Assembly: GCA_032622095.1 (NCBI GenBank)
Contig: CP136062.1
Location: 197,479,887-197,543,886, forward strand
Length of the DNA stretch: 64,000 bases
Origin: Siphonodentalium dalli
Taxonomy: Eukaryota; Mollusca; Scaphopoda; Gadilida; Siphonodentaliidae
Reading direction: 5' to 3'
The first letter of the stretch is position 1. The number at the start of each line of letters is the position of its first letter. Below the pieces are notes generated by a model. It was not told where the DNA came from, searched no databases, and saw nothing but the letters and a program-made list of their open reading frames with translations. Made by a program: the position numbers and the translations under genes. Below are positions 33,421-45,370 of the stretch, one piece after another.

Positions 33421-34719
33421 TGAAAATGAAAATATCTTTAAAATGGTAAGTTATGAGGGCTATTAGCTATTATGAAGAATTATGTTAGTGAAATTATAGA
33501 CCCTCATCTTCTCCAACCTGCAAGTGATGCAACTATCATGGCCAATCAAAACTAATGTTGGACTGACAAAGGCTCATTCTACTATTGATTGAATAGTGAT
33601 CATTCCATCATTTCCTAAAACTTTTTGTGAGATGAGGTGTCCTTTTGTAAGAATTGATTACTTCTGAAATATATACTGGTATATATGGTCATCTCCCATC
33701 TGATTACAACATGTTTTTACTATGCCCAGGTGCAATACCCATTTTAGGATCGCAACATGTGGCTGCTGCATGAAGTAAACAGCTGGTTATTCCAGTTAGT
33801 AAAAGTGTTTAGCATGTTTCATATCTTGGTCACTTAAATCAGATCAGCTGTTAAATGTTGATAAAAAATTTTGAAAACTTGTTTTGTTCAATCTGTACAT
33901 TTCTGTTGATTAGAGCACAATTGTTACCTGATTTTTGGTAAAGCACACCAGTTTCCAAGGCATGTTCAGTCATGAAGAGCTCACGTTGTGTGTCGGGATC
34001 AACACATCCTCAGCAGCAATTTCCAGCTAATCCCATTGTGTGTGGTCAATTGTGCTCTTAAGTCGATCAGAGAATTCGGATAGTTCTTTAAAAAGTGTCA
34101 TACATATGCTGTGGCCTTGGTGGTATTGTATACTTGTGGTGCGTAACATGCTGAAATCGGTTTTTGGCAATTATCTTAAAAACCATTGACTTTTGGATAT
34201 GAAAATGTATTACTGACCCCCCATAATGTGGATTTTCAGGGTCAAGAGCTCCTTGGAGGTCAATCCCATCCGATAATGGTACAGAAATTATACCTATATG
34301 TGGCACCGATGGATATAGATCAATAAAATTTGAATTGGGGGCTCAGCTTTGAGATAAAAGTGCTGAACCCCAAAATTGGGCCCTTAAAATTTATTTTTTT
34401 TGGTTTTTGGCAATTATCTTAAAAACCATTGACTTTTGGATATGAAAATGTATTATTGACCCCCCATAATGTGGCCATTCCGCACATTTTGAGTGGTCAC
34501 ACGACCCCCTTTGGCCAACGGTTCTGGAGATATAGTCACGGCGGGTGGTAGTACTTCGCGCAAAAAGGGGCGTGGCCATTTGACCCATTTCGCCCTCAAT
34601 GGGAAATGTGTCACCAACCAAATATTGTTCGTGTACCTTCAATTAGTGGATTCGTGAAGAGTTTTGCTCTGGACATAAAAGTGCATACAAAACGCCCTCA
34701 GCTACTAGAGTAATAAATA

Positions 34720-35162
34720 CACGCACTATATTCCTCCTGTTGTTCCTTATAAAACGACCAAATGTACGCATGTACTCAGGTGTTCAACACGTCGATTTTA
34801 TTTATCTATCTTATCTTTTTAATCCTTTTCATGCAATATAGTTAGCACTACAGTCAATTGGGAAATTTCTGATTTGGTGAAATGTATTTCGCATGCATCA
34901 CCGTTTGTGGAAAATAGCATTCATTCAAAATGCGACAATATTGCAATAGGACGGGCGTTCCATTCACCGTTTTTATTTGGTTCGTGTGGATATTTTCGTT
35001 GCAAACATAAATTGACACGTATGTACACACAGGTGTATAGCAATTCAATCTGAAATTAAATCAATCTGAATGCACAAGATTAATATTGAGAAGGACCTAG
35101 GCCAACTGTCCATATAATCATCGGGCTATTCCATTGAAATACTCGGTCACCGCCCCTTTGTT
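34720..35162. other. No recognisable feature
   Basis: AT-rich spacer. Confidence 0.4.
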
Positions 35163-35213
35163 TATATATATATATATATATCTCTCTCTCTCTCTCTCGC
35201 TCTCTCTCTCTCC
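35163..35213. repeat. (TA)n(TC)n microsatellite
   Basis: A TA run at 35163-35180 passes into TC units to about 35213. Confidence 0.95.
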
Positions 35214-35717
35214 AACTCTCGTTCTTCTTGTCTGGGCCGGTTAACGTGCGTGTGAGCGTCACATGGTTTTGAAATATCGAAATGCCCCTACATATTTAAT
35301 AGATCTGATGTACCAAAATCGTGGTTTAAGATATCATGGAATTGCTAATAAACGGGAAAAAACAGACTTGACCAATTAAGACATGCACTGTAAACGCGGA
35401 AGTTATGTAATAATCAACAATAAGGTACACCGCAGATATACTTTGAACAACATGTGTCTTATAAATATGAGTTATTTGATAAATTTGGTACATAATTTTG
35501 ACATAATACAATGTCTGATGTCGACGCCAAGGTTACCGATTTTTCTTTACGACGAATGTGGTACAGTACATCGAAAACACCGATTATCTTATCCACAAGT
35601 CATTTCTACGTGTTTCAACCGACTGCTCTCTACTATACTAATATTCCCATGCTGGATTGTATTCAAATTTTGCTGCGTTAATACAAAGAGGCTTCCAGAG
35701 GTAAATCCATCCTCCGT

Positions 35718-36278
35718 CAGGGGGGGGGGGGGGGTCGGAAAAATTTTTCAGGCACGTATGGCATTTTTTCCCTTTCGATCATTTTTTGTACCCACCCACC
35801 CCCACTTCCAAATTTTTTTCCGTTTTCGGCAGTTTTTTCCGACCATTTTTTGACACCCACACCCCCCTTTTAACACTAAAACAGAGATTTGCGGGTGGGG
35901 GGTGGGGGAATTCACTGTAAACAACTGTATATGAATTTCTGTGCATACTATTTATCATGGATGTTAACATGGATATGTTAATAGGAATGAGTCATTTTGA
36001 GGTCATTCGGCCAAAAAAAATGGCTGCCAGCGGCCATCTTGGAATTAAAAATTTGCAACAAAATACAACACGATAACTGCCTGCAGTCAGTTTACCAGTT
36101 ATAATTACATTATGTATCTCATTCAAAGTGGTTTTGAAGCCCAACTCATTGCCAAAACACTAAAAAAACATCAGGAAATTATTTTTTTAGTTGCGGAAAA
36201 AATTGCTTGTTGGTGACTTTGACCACCCACCCACCCCGGCATACGTGCCGGAATTGTTTTTTTCACACCCCCCCCCTG
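35718..36278 (+). mobile_element. 561-bp hAT-like MITE, copy 1
   Basis: It starts CAG plus a 16-17-base G run and ends with a C run plus TG. Flanks repeat CCTCCGT at 35711-35717 and 36279-36285. Subterminal TIR zones share GGCACGTATG. The inside carries GATGTTAACATGGATATG and a GGCTGCCAGCGGCCATCTTG block. CAG-start ends with a 7-8-bp target duplication suggest hAT. Copy 2 at 41734 is inverted. Chance frames through the G run are not genes. Confidence 0.88.
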
Positions 36279-36729
36279 CCTCCGTTGGAACTAATTTACT
36301 AACTAAACCAGACTAAATGAGGAATATCTGTGCAACGTTATTCCAAATGCGCAATTTTATTGGCTATTGACTTTTAGTCATAAATCTGGATATTGGAAAA
36401 AGAGGCTTTATTGGCACATACGATAATTTAGTATATGCAAAGGTCATTTGTACAAAGGCATCTCAGTATTAGAATACATTGGAAAATCGTAAGAAAGGTA
36501 TAGCAATGAATCAGAAATAAGGAAATCCTCGAGCACAGTCTTACACGATATGATATAGAACCTGATGTCTTCATGTACAACTTGACGAGAAAGTTATAAA
36601 CTTGATTTGCTGCAGGAGACACTATAGCTCAGCTTGGGGAGGGGGAGGCGTTACTAAAGAATTAAAGTCAAACAGTTTCTGTTAAGGGACTGTACATAGT
36701 GTGTAGATGAAACTATTTTCATTTCAAAC

Positions 36730-37300
36730 ATTTCTTCAATAAATATGGGCTGCAGGTGGCTGGGTACAGATGTGAAATTCAAGATGGCTGCTGGATGCCA
36801 TGTTTTTGTTTTTATAAAAATTGGATAACTCCGATCCAGAGATCACCCCGAAGAACCATATTAAGTTTGGTGACGATCCGATGAGGGATGTGGCATATAG
36901 GGTGCGCCGAAGGATTTAGTCATGAAGAGAGTAAAACCCCAGATGGCCGCTGGCGTTTGTTTCTGTAGGTGTGCCAAAGAATTTAGTCATGCAAAGAATA
37001 AAATTTAAGATTTCTGCCGGCGGCCATGTGTTCATCGTTAGACAGATCCCTTCGAGAGGTGATCCAAAACATGCCTGTAAATCTTCAAAACATTTATCCA
37101 ATAAATTAGGGCTGTAGTTTGTGGCGATGGATTCATATCTGAAACCCAAGATGGCTGCTGAGGTCCATGTTTTTTAACGAATATCGAGGTGGATGGCATG
37201 GCTTCCATCTAGAGGTCGCCCCGATCGGAAGAGCGGTGTGGCCTGTCGGGTGCATCAAAAGAAATTGTTGACGGACGGACGACGGACGCCAACCCATGGT
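36730..37300. repeat. Degenerate AAGATGGCTGCTGG repeat block ending GGACGGACG
   Basis: Related blocks near 36781, 36940, 37011 and 37150 carry AAGATGGC/CCAGATGGCCGCTGGC and GGCCATGTTTT-type sequence, with TTTAGTCATG, CTTCAAAACATTTATCCAAT and GATCCAGAGATCACCCCG types between. It ends TTGACGGACGGACGACGGAC. This layout is common to dispersed repeats in mollusc genomes. Confidence 0.6.
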
Positions 37301-38209
37301 AATAGCTCAAACTTGTCTTTATCAAGTTAAACATTCTTACCAATTTGAGTACTCTAGTATCCCAGTCAAAACAACACGATATTTTCTTAATAACTAGAAC
37401 GATATAGCGATCAGATACAGACTGTATGCATAATCGTTAGCATCAATCATTCCCTTGTGGCATACTTGGACGACACTGAGACAATAAATGTGAATTTAAG
37501 GTTATAAAAGATGAGTCCATTTTCCAGTAGTTTATGGAAATATGACACAGATACAAGCTATCGATTTTGTATATCGTCGTTTTTGGCAGCTATATTAGAT
37601 CAACCAGATACTGGCTAGCACGTAATTACAACGCAAAAGATTAACCACACAGCGTGTACATATACATAGAATTTGATATGCTTTTTAATTTCCTCCATAT
37701 ATGGAGATATATTATTACATACATGATATACACAGGTTGTGCACACGAAAACAGTTTGGTGACTATTATGCACAAATTCCAATGGCAACACACAATTAAG
37801 GTCAACTATCGGTATGCCACAGAATGGTATCTCGTCAAGAGGTAAATACAGGTACATAGTTAAATTTAGAAAATGACGTTGTTTGTTTGTTTGTTGTCAG
37901 TTAAATTATATCATCGTTTTATTTCATTTGGTATGTTTAAAACGGACAATAGACACAAAGTTAAAGCACGAATCAATGCTGACTGTTAGGTTTAATTGCA
38001 TTTTCAACGTGCATCTGACATAAAGGGTTTCATATAATGATCTGGTAGTATATATGTTACCAAAATGTTAGCGGACAAGCTCTATCTTAAATTCAGCTAT
38101 CGCGGACATCATATCCTTCTATGACAGAAGATAGAACACTTGACGACTATGACATAAGTTGCAATTAGTTAACCTGGGTCGAGATGATAAAATGTTCAGA
38201 TGTTCGCAG
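37301..38209. other. No recognisable feature
   Basis: AT-rich, with overlapping short frames on both strands at 37.6-37.86 kb that I cannot support as genes. Confidence 0.35.
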
Positions 38210-38770
38210 TAAGATAATCAGACCCTTCCGTTCAGAAACATCTTGGATATTAAATGGAGAAGGACTGAGGGAGCAAGCTAATTGTTCTTCATCCCCCAGT
38301 TCTTCTGCATATAGGAAAGCCTCTACCCCAAACTGATCTACAACATCATCACATAATACGTTCTAGATTCGGCAAGATACTCAATGTAAATATGCATTAT
38401 AATGCGTTGGTACGTAACGCACAATTAGGATAAATCCCACTATCACGATATGCCAGAAAGCGAGCCATCAATAAAATGAGAATTTTTTCAAAATGCATTG
38501 TAAGCAGTAGTAAATACTGATCGAATTGGTTTTATAGAGGTTGACGAGAAATAATTAATTAACTCTTTCAATTTAGGATATTTTCTCATGTACCAATGCC
38601 TTCCGTGAATATTTTAAAGGGAATAAACCAGATATGCCCAAGGTTTGTACGTAATTTAGAAGACTGTGTTTTGAAATGGTAGCATATATATCTGACATGT
38701 AAGAGGTTGTCTCTATTCAGAAACACATGGAACATTAAATGGAGAATGGCAGAGGAAGCAAGCTAATTAA
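38210..38770 (-). repeat. Isolated copy of the 105-bp unit and a ~70-bp direct duplication
   Basis: Positions about 38280-38390 match one unit of the array at 40.98-42.83 kb. On the minus strand it reads DDVVDQFGVEAFLYAEELGD. The adjacent block TTCAGAAACATCTTGGATAT with AAATGGAGAAGGACTGAGG (38232-38275) recurs at 38717-38760 in diverged form. So the tandem unit also exists as part of a longer dispersed sequence. Confidence 0.6.
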
Positions 38771-38894
38771 ATTAACTTAACTATTCGCAATGTCGCCCAT
38801 GGTGGATTCGTGAAGCAATTGAAACATATGTAACACCCGGGAATATTGCTGAAACCACCTTTGTATTTCACAAATGGGAGGCGTTATTTTAATA

Positions 38895-39120
38895 TTATTC
38901 ACACGCAACTTCGATGTAAATGTAGTGGCCTACAGTCCGATACATTACGAAATCATATATCAGATTCCGCAACATGTGTGGCTTCCGGGAAGAAAATGCT
39001 AATAAATATTCTTTGAATGTAACCATTCAGTCTGGAGTAAACTACATACCCACATATACAAAATAGTGGGTCTGACGACCTTTCGTTCAGTTTTCATTTC
39101 CCAAACCTGGGATTCCTTGT
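38895..39120 (+). pseudogene. LINE C-terminal knuckle fragment
   Basis: The frame HTQLRCKCSGLQSDTLRNHI then SDSATC is followed, after a frame change near 39005, by FFECNHSVWSKLHTHIYK. This matches the RxxCSxLxxhLxxxxisdsptCxCG..E...HfFfeCplY pattern at the end of many LINE proteins, including the corresponding part of remnant B near 30.0 kb. No RT is adjacent. Confidence 0.65.
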
Positions 39121-40640
39121 AATTACCGCCAATCAAAACTTAGCTCCAAGAAATGTGTGCCCCAATAAAAAAACTAGTAACATGACACGTTCTCGCGGTG
39201 TGGAAATTCTGAAGGTGTGGCTAAGTGTTGTTAAAATAGTATCCATGACGTCATGTTATACCGGAAGAGAAATTCACAAATCGACAAATAAAGTAGACTT
39301 TTGACGAGCGGTCGAAAGTTTAAAATCAAGAATCACCGGATTTGGATTGCAGGCAACTGTAATTAGGGTACAACTGGCCAATCGTTGGAGCTAATCATAC
39401 GGCTGTGTTGGTGGTATAATTGTGTTGCTCTTCGCTCGTTTTGGCTGCGGTGGTACTACTGTCGGTACTGGGGAACTGATAGATCGTTTTGTTATGTCAT
39501 TTAACTTTTTTTAGTTCTGTAGTTGTTTTAGCAGATAGTCCCGACATTCATGTATTTTTGATTCGTGGCCGTTGATTTGTGTTATTTTTTGACAACATGG
39601 GCGACAAATCGCCTGGCCATTCTAAAAAATAATTCGTTCTGAGTCCAAGAGATCCACATAAATTGACTTTTTTTATAATTTCAAGAAGATCTGTCTTAGT
39701 TATTGTACATATTATTTTGGATCCCGGAAGCTAGCTGTTTCCCTTTATTGTCAGCCTACGGTAAAACAACAGCCGAACGAAAAGTCACAAACCCTGCAAC
39801 TATTAATTCCGATTCTTAGAATCGGCGTCACAGGGTTGAAGCGGCCATGACGGCACTGGCACGTGACCATGTTTACGCCTGTCAATCACAACTAATTTCA
39901 GATTTCTATTTAGTGTGGTGTGACGTAATTTGGGGGAAGCCCACAACCGTTCAGAAATGAAAAGTTGATCGAATGCAATAGACTCAGTATCAGTATGAAT
40001 CTGAGTGTATGTTTACATAGACTGGTAACCATTATACCTTAAAATAGTCTCAATACAATATAATATTAACTCTGTAGACATATTTCTTTATGGGAACCCC
40101 CAACTAATTGATACTGAGAATAGTTATATTTTAAGGCTGTATACTCGTATATGAGAGATTCAGGCTGATTTGAGATAAACTAACACTATGTCCATGTCAT
40201 TTACACTTAAAATCTATTTATATAGAACATATTTTGTATTTTGTACATTTCTTCCAATGCAAATGTAATATATATTCCAGTTGTTGTGTTTTATATGCCC
40301 CTGTTATATGCCTGTACTATCGTACTTCTACTGGTTGCAAGGAATGATGACCGACGTGTTAATGAAGCATACACTCAACCTATCTCGTCACTGTACCGAA
40401 CTTCCGATTCCATTTCACAACCGCCATTCTGTTTTTATCCATTGATTGTTCATTATAATTATGTATGTATATATATATACACCTTGTGTTTGTTCGTCTT
40501 CGGTGTTAAATATTGTCAGTGTGTTGTACGAGGGACATGATGGTATTCTTACTGATTATAGCTCTTGTCCTCCAATCCCTTTTGTCATAAATCAATTTAT
40601 GAACACACATCATATGTTTAAACCAAAAAGCTAATTATTC
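39121..40640. other. No supported gene; one ATG in strong context at 39597
   Basis: ACAACATGGGCGACAAATCG at 39592 begins an 11-codon frame (MGDKSPGHSKK, then stop in an A run). The start resembles the N-terminus of some transposon or nuclear proteins, but nothing confirms it. The rest is AT-rich. Confidence 0.25.
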
Positions 40641-40979
40641 TTCATTCCCCAGTTCGGTCACAAACTCCCCTGTTCGTCTGCATACAGGAAGGCATTTTTT
40701 ATTTTTTTTTATTTGATCATATTTTATTATCATGTCATTAATTAGAGACTTGGGGATTGTATGACACGTTCTTAAAACTTAGACGAACATCCTCTCCCCA
40801 CCAGCAGAATGTATATAACAGCGTTGTACAACAAGAGTAATGAAAACAATAAATTTGGCATGACGGGTCGATGCATACTATGAAGAATGTGATGACTATC
40901 GTATATGCATGTTGTTAACAGTGCATTTATTTGTTTCTGGGAAAGGTTGGGGTGTAGGCGAGACGAAGGCATAACGATA

Positions 40980-42830
40980 GTGCTGAGGAAGGCATTTACC
41001 CCAAACAAATCTATAACATCATGCCGTAATAAGTTTCTTAATTCGACAAGAGCGATAGTCAGTATGTTCCCCAATTCGTCCGCACACATGAAGGCCTCTA
41101 ACCCAGATTGATAAAAAAAATCATGCATAATACGTTTCTCAATTGAGTAAGAGCGATACAGTCAGCATGTTCCCCAATTCGTCCGCATACACGAATGCCT
41201 ATATCCCAGATTGGTCTAAAAGAAATCATGGCATAATAAGTTTCTCAATTCAACAAGAGCGATACAGTCAGCATATTCCCCAATTCGTCCCGATACAGGA
41301 ATGCCTCTAACCCAGATTGATCTGAGAAAATCATGCGTAATAAGTCAATTCGGTAAGAGCGATACAGTCAGAATATTCCCCAATTCGTCCGCATACACGA
41401 AGGCCTCTACCCCAGATTGGTCTAAAAATATAATGGCATAACAAGTTTCTCAATTCGATAAAAGCGATACAATCAGCATATTCCCCAATTCATCCGCATA
41501 CAGGAAGGCCTCTACCCCAGATTTGTCTAAAAAGAAATGATACCATAATAAGTTTCTCAATTCGATCTAGATTGGTCTAAATAAAATAATAGCATAAAAA
41601 GTTTCTCAATTCGACAAAAGCGATACCATCAGCATATTCCCCAATTCATCCGCATACAGGAAGGCCTCTACCCCGATTGGACTTAACAAATCATGGCATA
41701 ATAAGTTTCTCAATTCGACAAAAGCGATACAATCAGGGGGGGGGGGGGGGTGAAAAAAATTCTTCCGGCACGTATGCCGGGGTGGGTGGGTGGTCAAAGC
41801 CACCAACAAGCAATTTTTTCCGCAACTAAAAAAAAAAGTCCTGCTTGTTTTTAGTGTTTTGGCAATGAGTTGGGCTTCAAAACCACTTTGAATCAGTTTG
41901 AATGAGAGAAATAATGTAATTCTAACTGGTAAACTGACTGCAGGCAGTTATCGTGTTGTATTTTGTTGCAAATTTTGAAATCCAAGATGGCCGCTGGCAG
42001 CCATGTTTTTTTGGCCGAATGACCTCAAAATTACTCATTCCTATTGACATGTCCATGTTAACATCCATGATAAATAGTATGCACAGAAATTCATATACAG
42101 CTGTTTATAGTGAATTTCCCCCCGCAAATCTCTGTTTTAGTGTTAAAAGGGGGGGTGGGTGTCAAAAAATGGTCGGAAAAAACTGCCGAAAACGGAAAAA
42201 AAATTGGCGGTGGGGGTGGGTGGGTACAAAAAATGATCGAAAGGGAAAAAATGCCATACGTGCCTGAAATTTTTTTCCGACCCCCCCCCCCCCTGATACA
42301 ATCAGCATATTCCCTAATTCGTCCGCATACAGGAAGGCCTCTATCCCAGACTGATCTAAGCAAATCATGCATAATAAGTTTCTCAATTCGGTTAGAGCGA
42401 TACAGTCAGTATATTCCCCAATTCGTCCGCATACACAAAGCCTTTACCCCAGATTGGTCTAAAAACAATAAAGGCATAACACGTTTCTCAATTCTACAAG
42501 AGCGATACAATCAGCATATTCCCCAATTCATCCGCATACAGGAAGGCCTCTACCCCAGATTTGTCTAAAACAAATCATGGCATAATAAGTTTCTCAATTC
42601 GGCAAAAGCGATACCATCAGCATATTCCCCAATTCGTCCGCACACACAAAGCCTCTACCCACGATTGGTCTAAAAGCAATAATGGCATAACAAGTTTATC
42701 AATTCTACAAGAGCGATACAATCAGCATATTCCCCAATCCATCCGCATACAAGAAGGCCTCTACCCCAGATTGGTCTAAAAATAAAATCATGGCATAATT
42801 AGTTTCTCAATTTGCCAAACAAGGGGCTAA
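40980..42830 (-). repeat. ~105-bp tandem array encoding a 35-residue repeat
   Basis: The marker ATTCCCCAATTC recurs every 100-107 bp (near 41065, 41169, 41274, 41374, 41479, 41634; then 42309, 42413, 42518, 42624, 42729). Read on the minus strand, a unit gives GVEAFLYADELGNMLTVALV followed by ELRNLLCHD, i.e. 35 residues for 105 bp. The frame runs through two units at 40772-41128 (with GLEAFMCADELGNILTIAL) but is shifted or stopped in most others. One unit near 41.57 kb is partly duplicated. A hAT-like MITE interrupts the array at 41734-42295. Unit age varies, and the array is not one intact gene now. Confidence 0.85.
41734..42295 (-). mobile_element. 562-bp hAT-like MITE, copy 2 (inverted), inside the 105-bp array
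   Basis: Same element as at 35718, in opposite orientation. It starts CAGGGGG and ends CCCCCTG. ATACAAT stands on both sides (41727-41733 and 42296-42302); if the terminal G is counted with the flank, the duplication is the 8-bp GATACAAT. The flanks rejoin to a normal array unit, so the insertion postdates the array. Confidence 0.9.
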
Positions 42831-42839
42831 TACAATCTG

Positions 42840-44010
42840 AGAAGAGATAAGCGATTCAGTTTTATCAGGTATTAATCTTTAGAGGGATAAAACAGGGATA
42901 GATTTAATTGCTCTCAATGCCCGTAATACCCTGGGTTATCACTGCACGTCGCAGAAGGTAACCTGTGCATGTTTCAAGCACATACGGTGCACCCTCTCTA
43001 ACTTCAGTTCACCAGATTGTGGCAGGCAGCGTAATAGTTCAGACCCATACAAATCAGATCTTAAATTAATAGACATATATTTTAGTTAGTTTGAGTTATT
43101 CCGCCTGGATATATGCCTTTGTTAGGGAAAGTAACTGACCGTAATCTTAACACAATTTGATCAATCAAACGCGTGATCAAACGCGAGCTGTATTTTGCGA
43201 GAGGTGTGCCGAGATGCGTTGTAGATTCTACTTTATATCCGTCGAAAATTCGCAACACGAACATGTACATTTCTCTAATTCGTGTCTTGGTTCGTCAAAT
43301 ACACTGATTGCAGTTTTTGAAGTTATTGCATAACCTTCATGTCTGACTTTATCTGTAGCATATACGTATATTACTTCGAGATGCCTTCTTGTGTAAGATA
43401 TAGTAATATCATATCGTCAGCTTGAGTAATGGGGGAACAGTTTATACCTTGAATCTGAAGGCCATATTGCTGATATTCTAGCTTTTTGAGAAAGTCACCA
43501 ATATATAACATGTCACATTGTGGAGATATGAATCCCCTTATAGTGTTCCCTTGAAAACAGTGAACATCCGAGAGGTGAGATTATTATACCTGGCTCCGCA
43601 TTGGATATTTTTTACCAAATTTTAGAAGTAATATCCCTCTTACACAGTTCGTATTAGCAGACCGTTTATCCCTACCAGTCCAAATGCTTTCTGGGTGTCA
43701 AGCGAACAATTTACTGCCGCGTTCTCTGGCAATAAAGATCATGAATTCCTGTCATGGTAGGATGTCATCATGCAACTCACCTCTTTCTGGAAGCCACGTT
43801 GTAGCAAACTCACATAACTAAATGAGTATTACTCGTAGGCGGGTAACTACAACTTGTTCAAACAGCTTATATAAAGCAGGAAGTATGCTGATGTCGCGAT
43901 TGTTGTCACAATTATCTTTGGATTTAGTTCCACCTTTGTGTCGGGTGATCATCACACTTCGTTTGGCCAGGCTGATCTGTGACAAGGCATGTCTCTTTAG
44001 TTAAACGAAT
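42840..44010 (-). pseudogene. LINE reverse transcriptase remnant D, heavily decayed
   Basis: No single frame is long, but reading the minus strand across frames shows the RT order: HKGGTKSKDNCDNNRDISIL then PALYKLFEQVVVTRLRVIL (about 43960-43830), CSLDTQKAFGLVGINGLL (about 43710-43660), GFISPQCDMLYIGDFLKKLE then YGLQIQGINCSPITQADDMI with the ADD catalytic motif (about 43545-43400), VESTTHLGTPLAKYSSRL and NKGIYPGGITQTN (about 43225-43085), and LYGSELLRCLPQSGELKLER then VHRMCLKHAQ (about 43060-42970). This fits a CR1-like or related LINE different from remnants A and B (QADDM instead of FADDT/YADDT). It abuts the 105-bp array. Confidence 0.8.
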
Positions 44011-44339
44011 AGTCTTGTTTTGAGGTATTATGAACATAGACGGATAGCTACAACCTGTGATAAATGACAATGTAACGGGTGTAACAGGAACGGAACCACC
44101 CGACCAGTGACAACCTGACCCGGAAAACCCGACACAGGGACAGGGTTGGCGCTCTTGCCAAACTTTTTGCCAAATTAATGTTTTGTGTGCCATATTTCAA
44201 AATGATTTGCCAAATGTAATTGGGGAGATTGAAGGAATTTCTAATTTTTTTATTTTTATATAATGTAAAACCTAACCACATACACAGGTAAAATGAGCTA
44301 GTGAAACAAACTAGTATTATTAATGTATATCAAAGTAAC

Positions 44340-44860
44340 AATAAATATCTAGAAAGTCGAAAAGGGGGTTAACTCCACCAACAGGTCAGACGTCATAATT
44401 GCAGTTGCACAGGTTCCAATGGTAATAAATATATGTGCCATGTTAATAACAAAATTGACCTAAAAATGTAGGAATAAAAGCTCGGACATAATTATACATG
44501 TTGCAAACAAATGTCTTAGTCGAGAAAAGGGGATAACTCCACCAACAAACGTCGGACGCACGTCATAATCGCAGGAGCACAGGTTCCATGGTACTAAATA
44601 TATGTGGCAAGCTTTTAAAAAATTGACCTAAAAATGTAGGAATAAAAGCACGGGACTAAATTATACATGTTGCGAAAATTCGAAAAATGGGGATGACTCC
44701 ACCAACAAAAGTGCGACAGACGTCATAATCGCAGGTGCACAGGTTCCCATTGTGGTTGTTGTCTGCTAAAAAATGAGAACAACTCCGGACAAATGTGTGT
44801 CCACGGACGGACGGACAAGCTGATTCCAGAACAACCACAACACCGCAACTTTATTGCGGG
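44340..44860. repeat. ~160-bp tandem repeat, ~3 units, ending CGGACGGACGGAC
   Basis: Units start near 44352 (AGTCGAAAAGGGGG), 44518 and 44674. They share AACTCCACCAACA, GACGTCATAATCGCAG, GCACAGGTTCC and TTGACCTAAAAATGTAGGAA. The last unit is cut and passes into ACAACTCCGGACAAATGTGT and CCACGGACGGACGGACAAGC. It is organised like the block at 49.47-49.97 kb, but the units differ. Confidence 0.8.
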
Positions 44861-44879
44861 GTTATAATTACCTGTTGAT

Positions 44880-45086
44880 CGATGGTTACAGCGACGATGA
44901 TGGTGATCACGAGAAGAGGACGACGATGACAACATGGTGATGATGATTACAATGATGGTCATACGACGACGATGGTGGCGATGACGATAGTGATGAAGAT
45001 GACGTGATTGGGATGAGAATGATGATGACGATGTTGAATATGGTGATGATGATGATGATGATGATTATGATGATGATGATGATGAC
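44880..45086. repeat. (GAT)n-rich microsatellite
   Basis: Degenerate GAT/GAC trinucleotides from 44890; pure (GAT)n at about 45042-45086. Confidence 0.9.
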
Positions 45087-45329
45087 AATTGCGATGATGA
45101 ATTCACCGGGCTGTATGAGAAGAAAAACCGGGGGTTGATGTATATATTGTATATATGATGTCTTTCTTTATTCTGCTATCCATCTTTTGCAAAAAAAATA
45201 AAAATACATTTGTGTTCTATCAATGTCCATAAATGATATCTTGGATCAGAGAATAAAGATTATGTATAGCTATTTGCTGGAACTGACCCAAAAGAAAGAA
45301 TAAAATAAAACTGTATCAACTTTATTTAA

Positions 45330-45370
45330 TCATAGCTATTCAGCAGGACCACTTGACCAGGGGTGCATAC
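45330..45370 (+). mobile_element. Right-end fragment of TIR family D
   Basis: GCTATTCAGCAGGACCACTT and GACCAGGGGTG match the right end of the other copies. Confidence 0.5.

Larger units (their letters stand above)
31120..34711. mobile_element. 3.6-kb element with ~480-bp terminal inverted repeats
   Basis: The left arm 31120-31600 and the right arm 34232-34711 are inverted copies with few differences, starting ACTCTAGTAGCTGAGGGCG at each outer end. Each arm keeps an open frame (31189-31512 plus; 34391-34642 minus) encoding residues such as STTTRRDYISRTVG; the frame has no ATG and a stop directly upstream. The right arm has a second ~73-bp copy of GGCAATTATCTTAAAAACCA just inside (34158-34231). 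The 2.6-kb interior has no transposase that I recognise and contains a family D repeat. Flanking ATA on both sides may be a 3-bp target duplication but is weak in AT-rich DNA. Confidence 0.85.

Noticed and set aside
35383-35853. 156-codon plus-strand frame
   Set aside because: It runs through unrelated spacer, a G run and the end of a hAT-like MITE, so it is a chance frame.
41953-42568. Frames of 72-152 codons around 42 kb on both strands
   Set aside because: They cross MITE boundaries, homopolymer runs and tandem units; none corresponds to a conserved protein.
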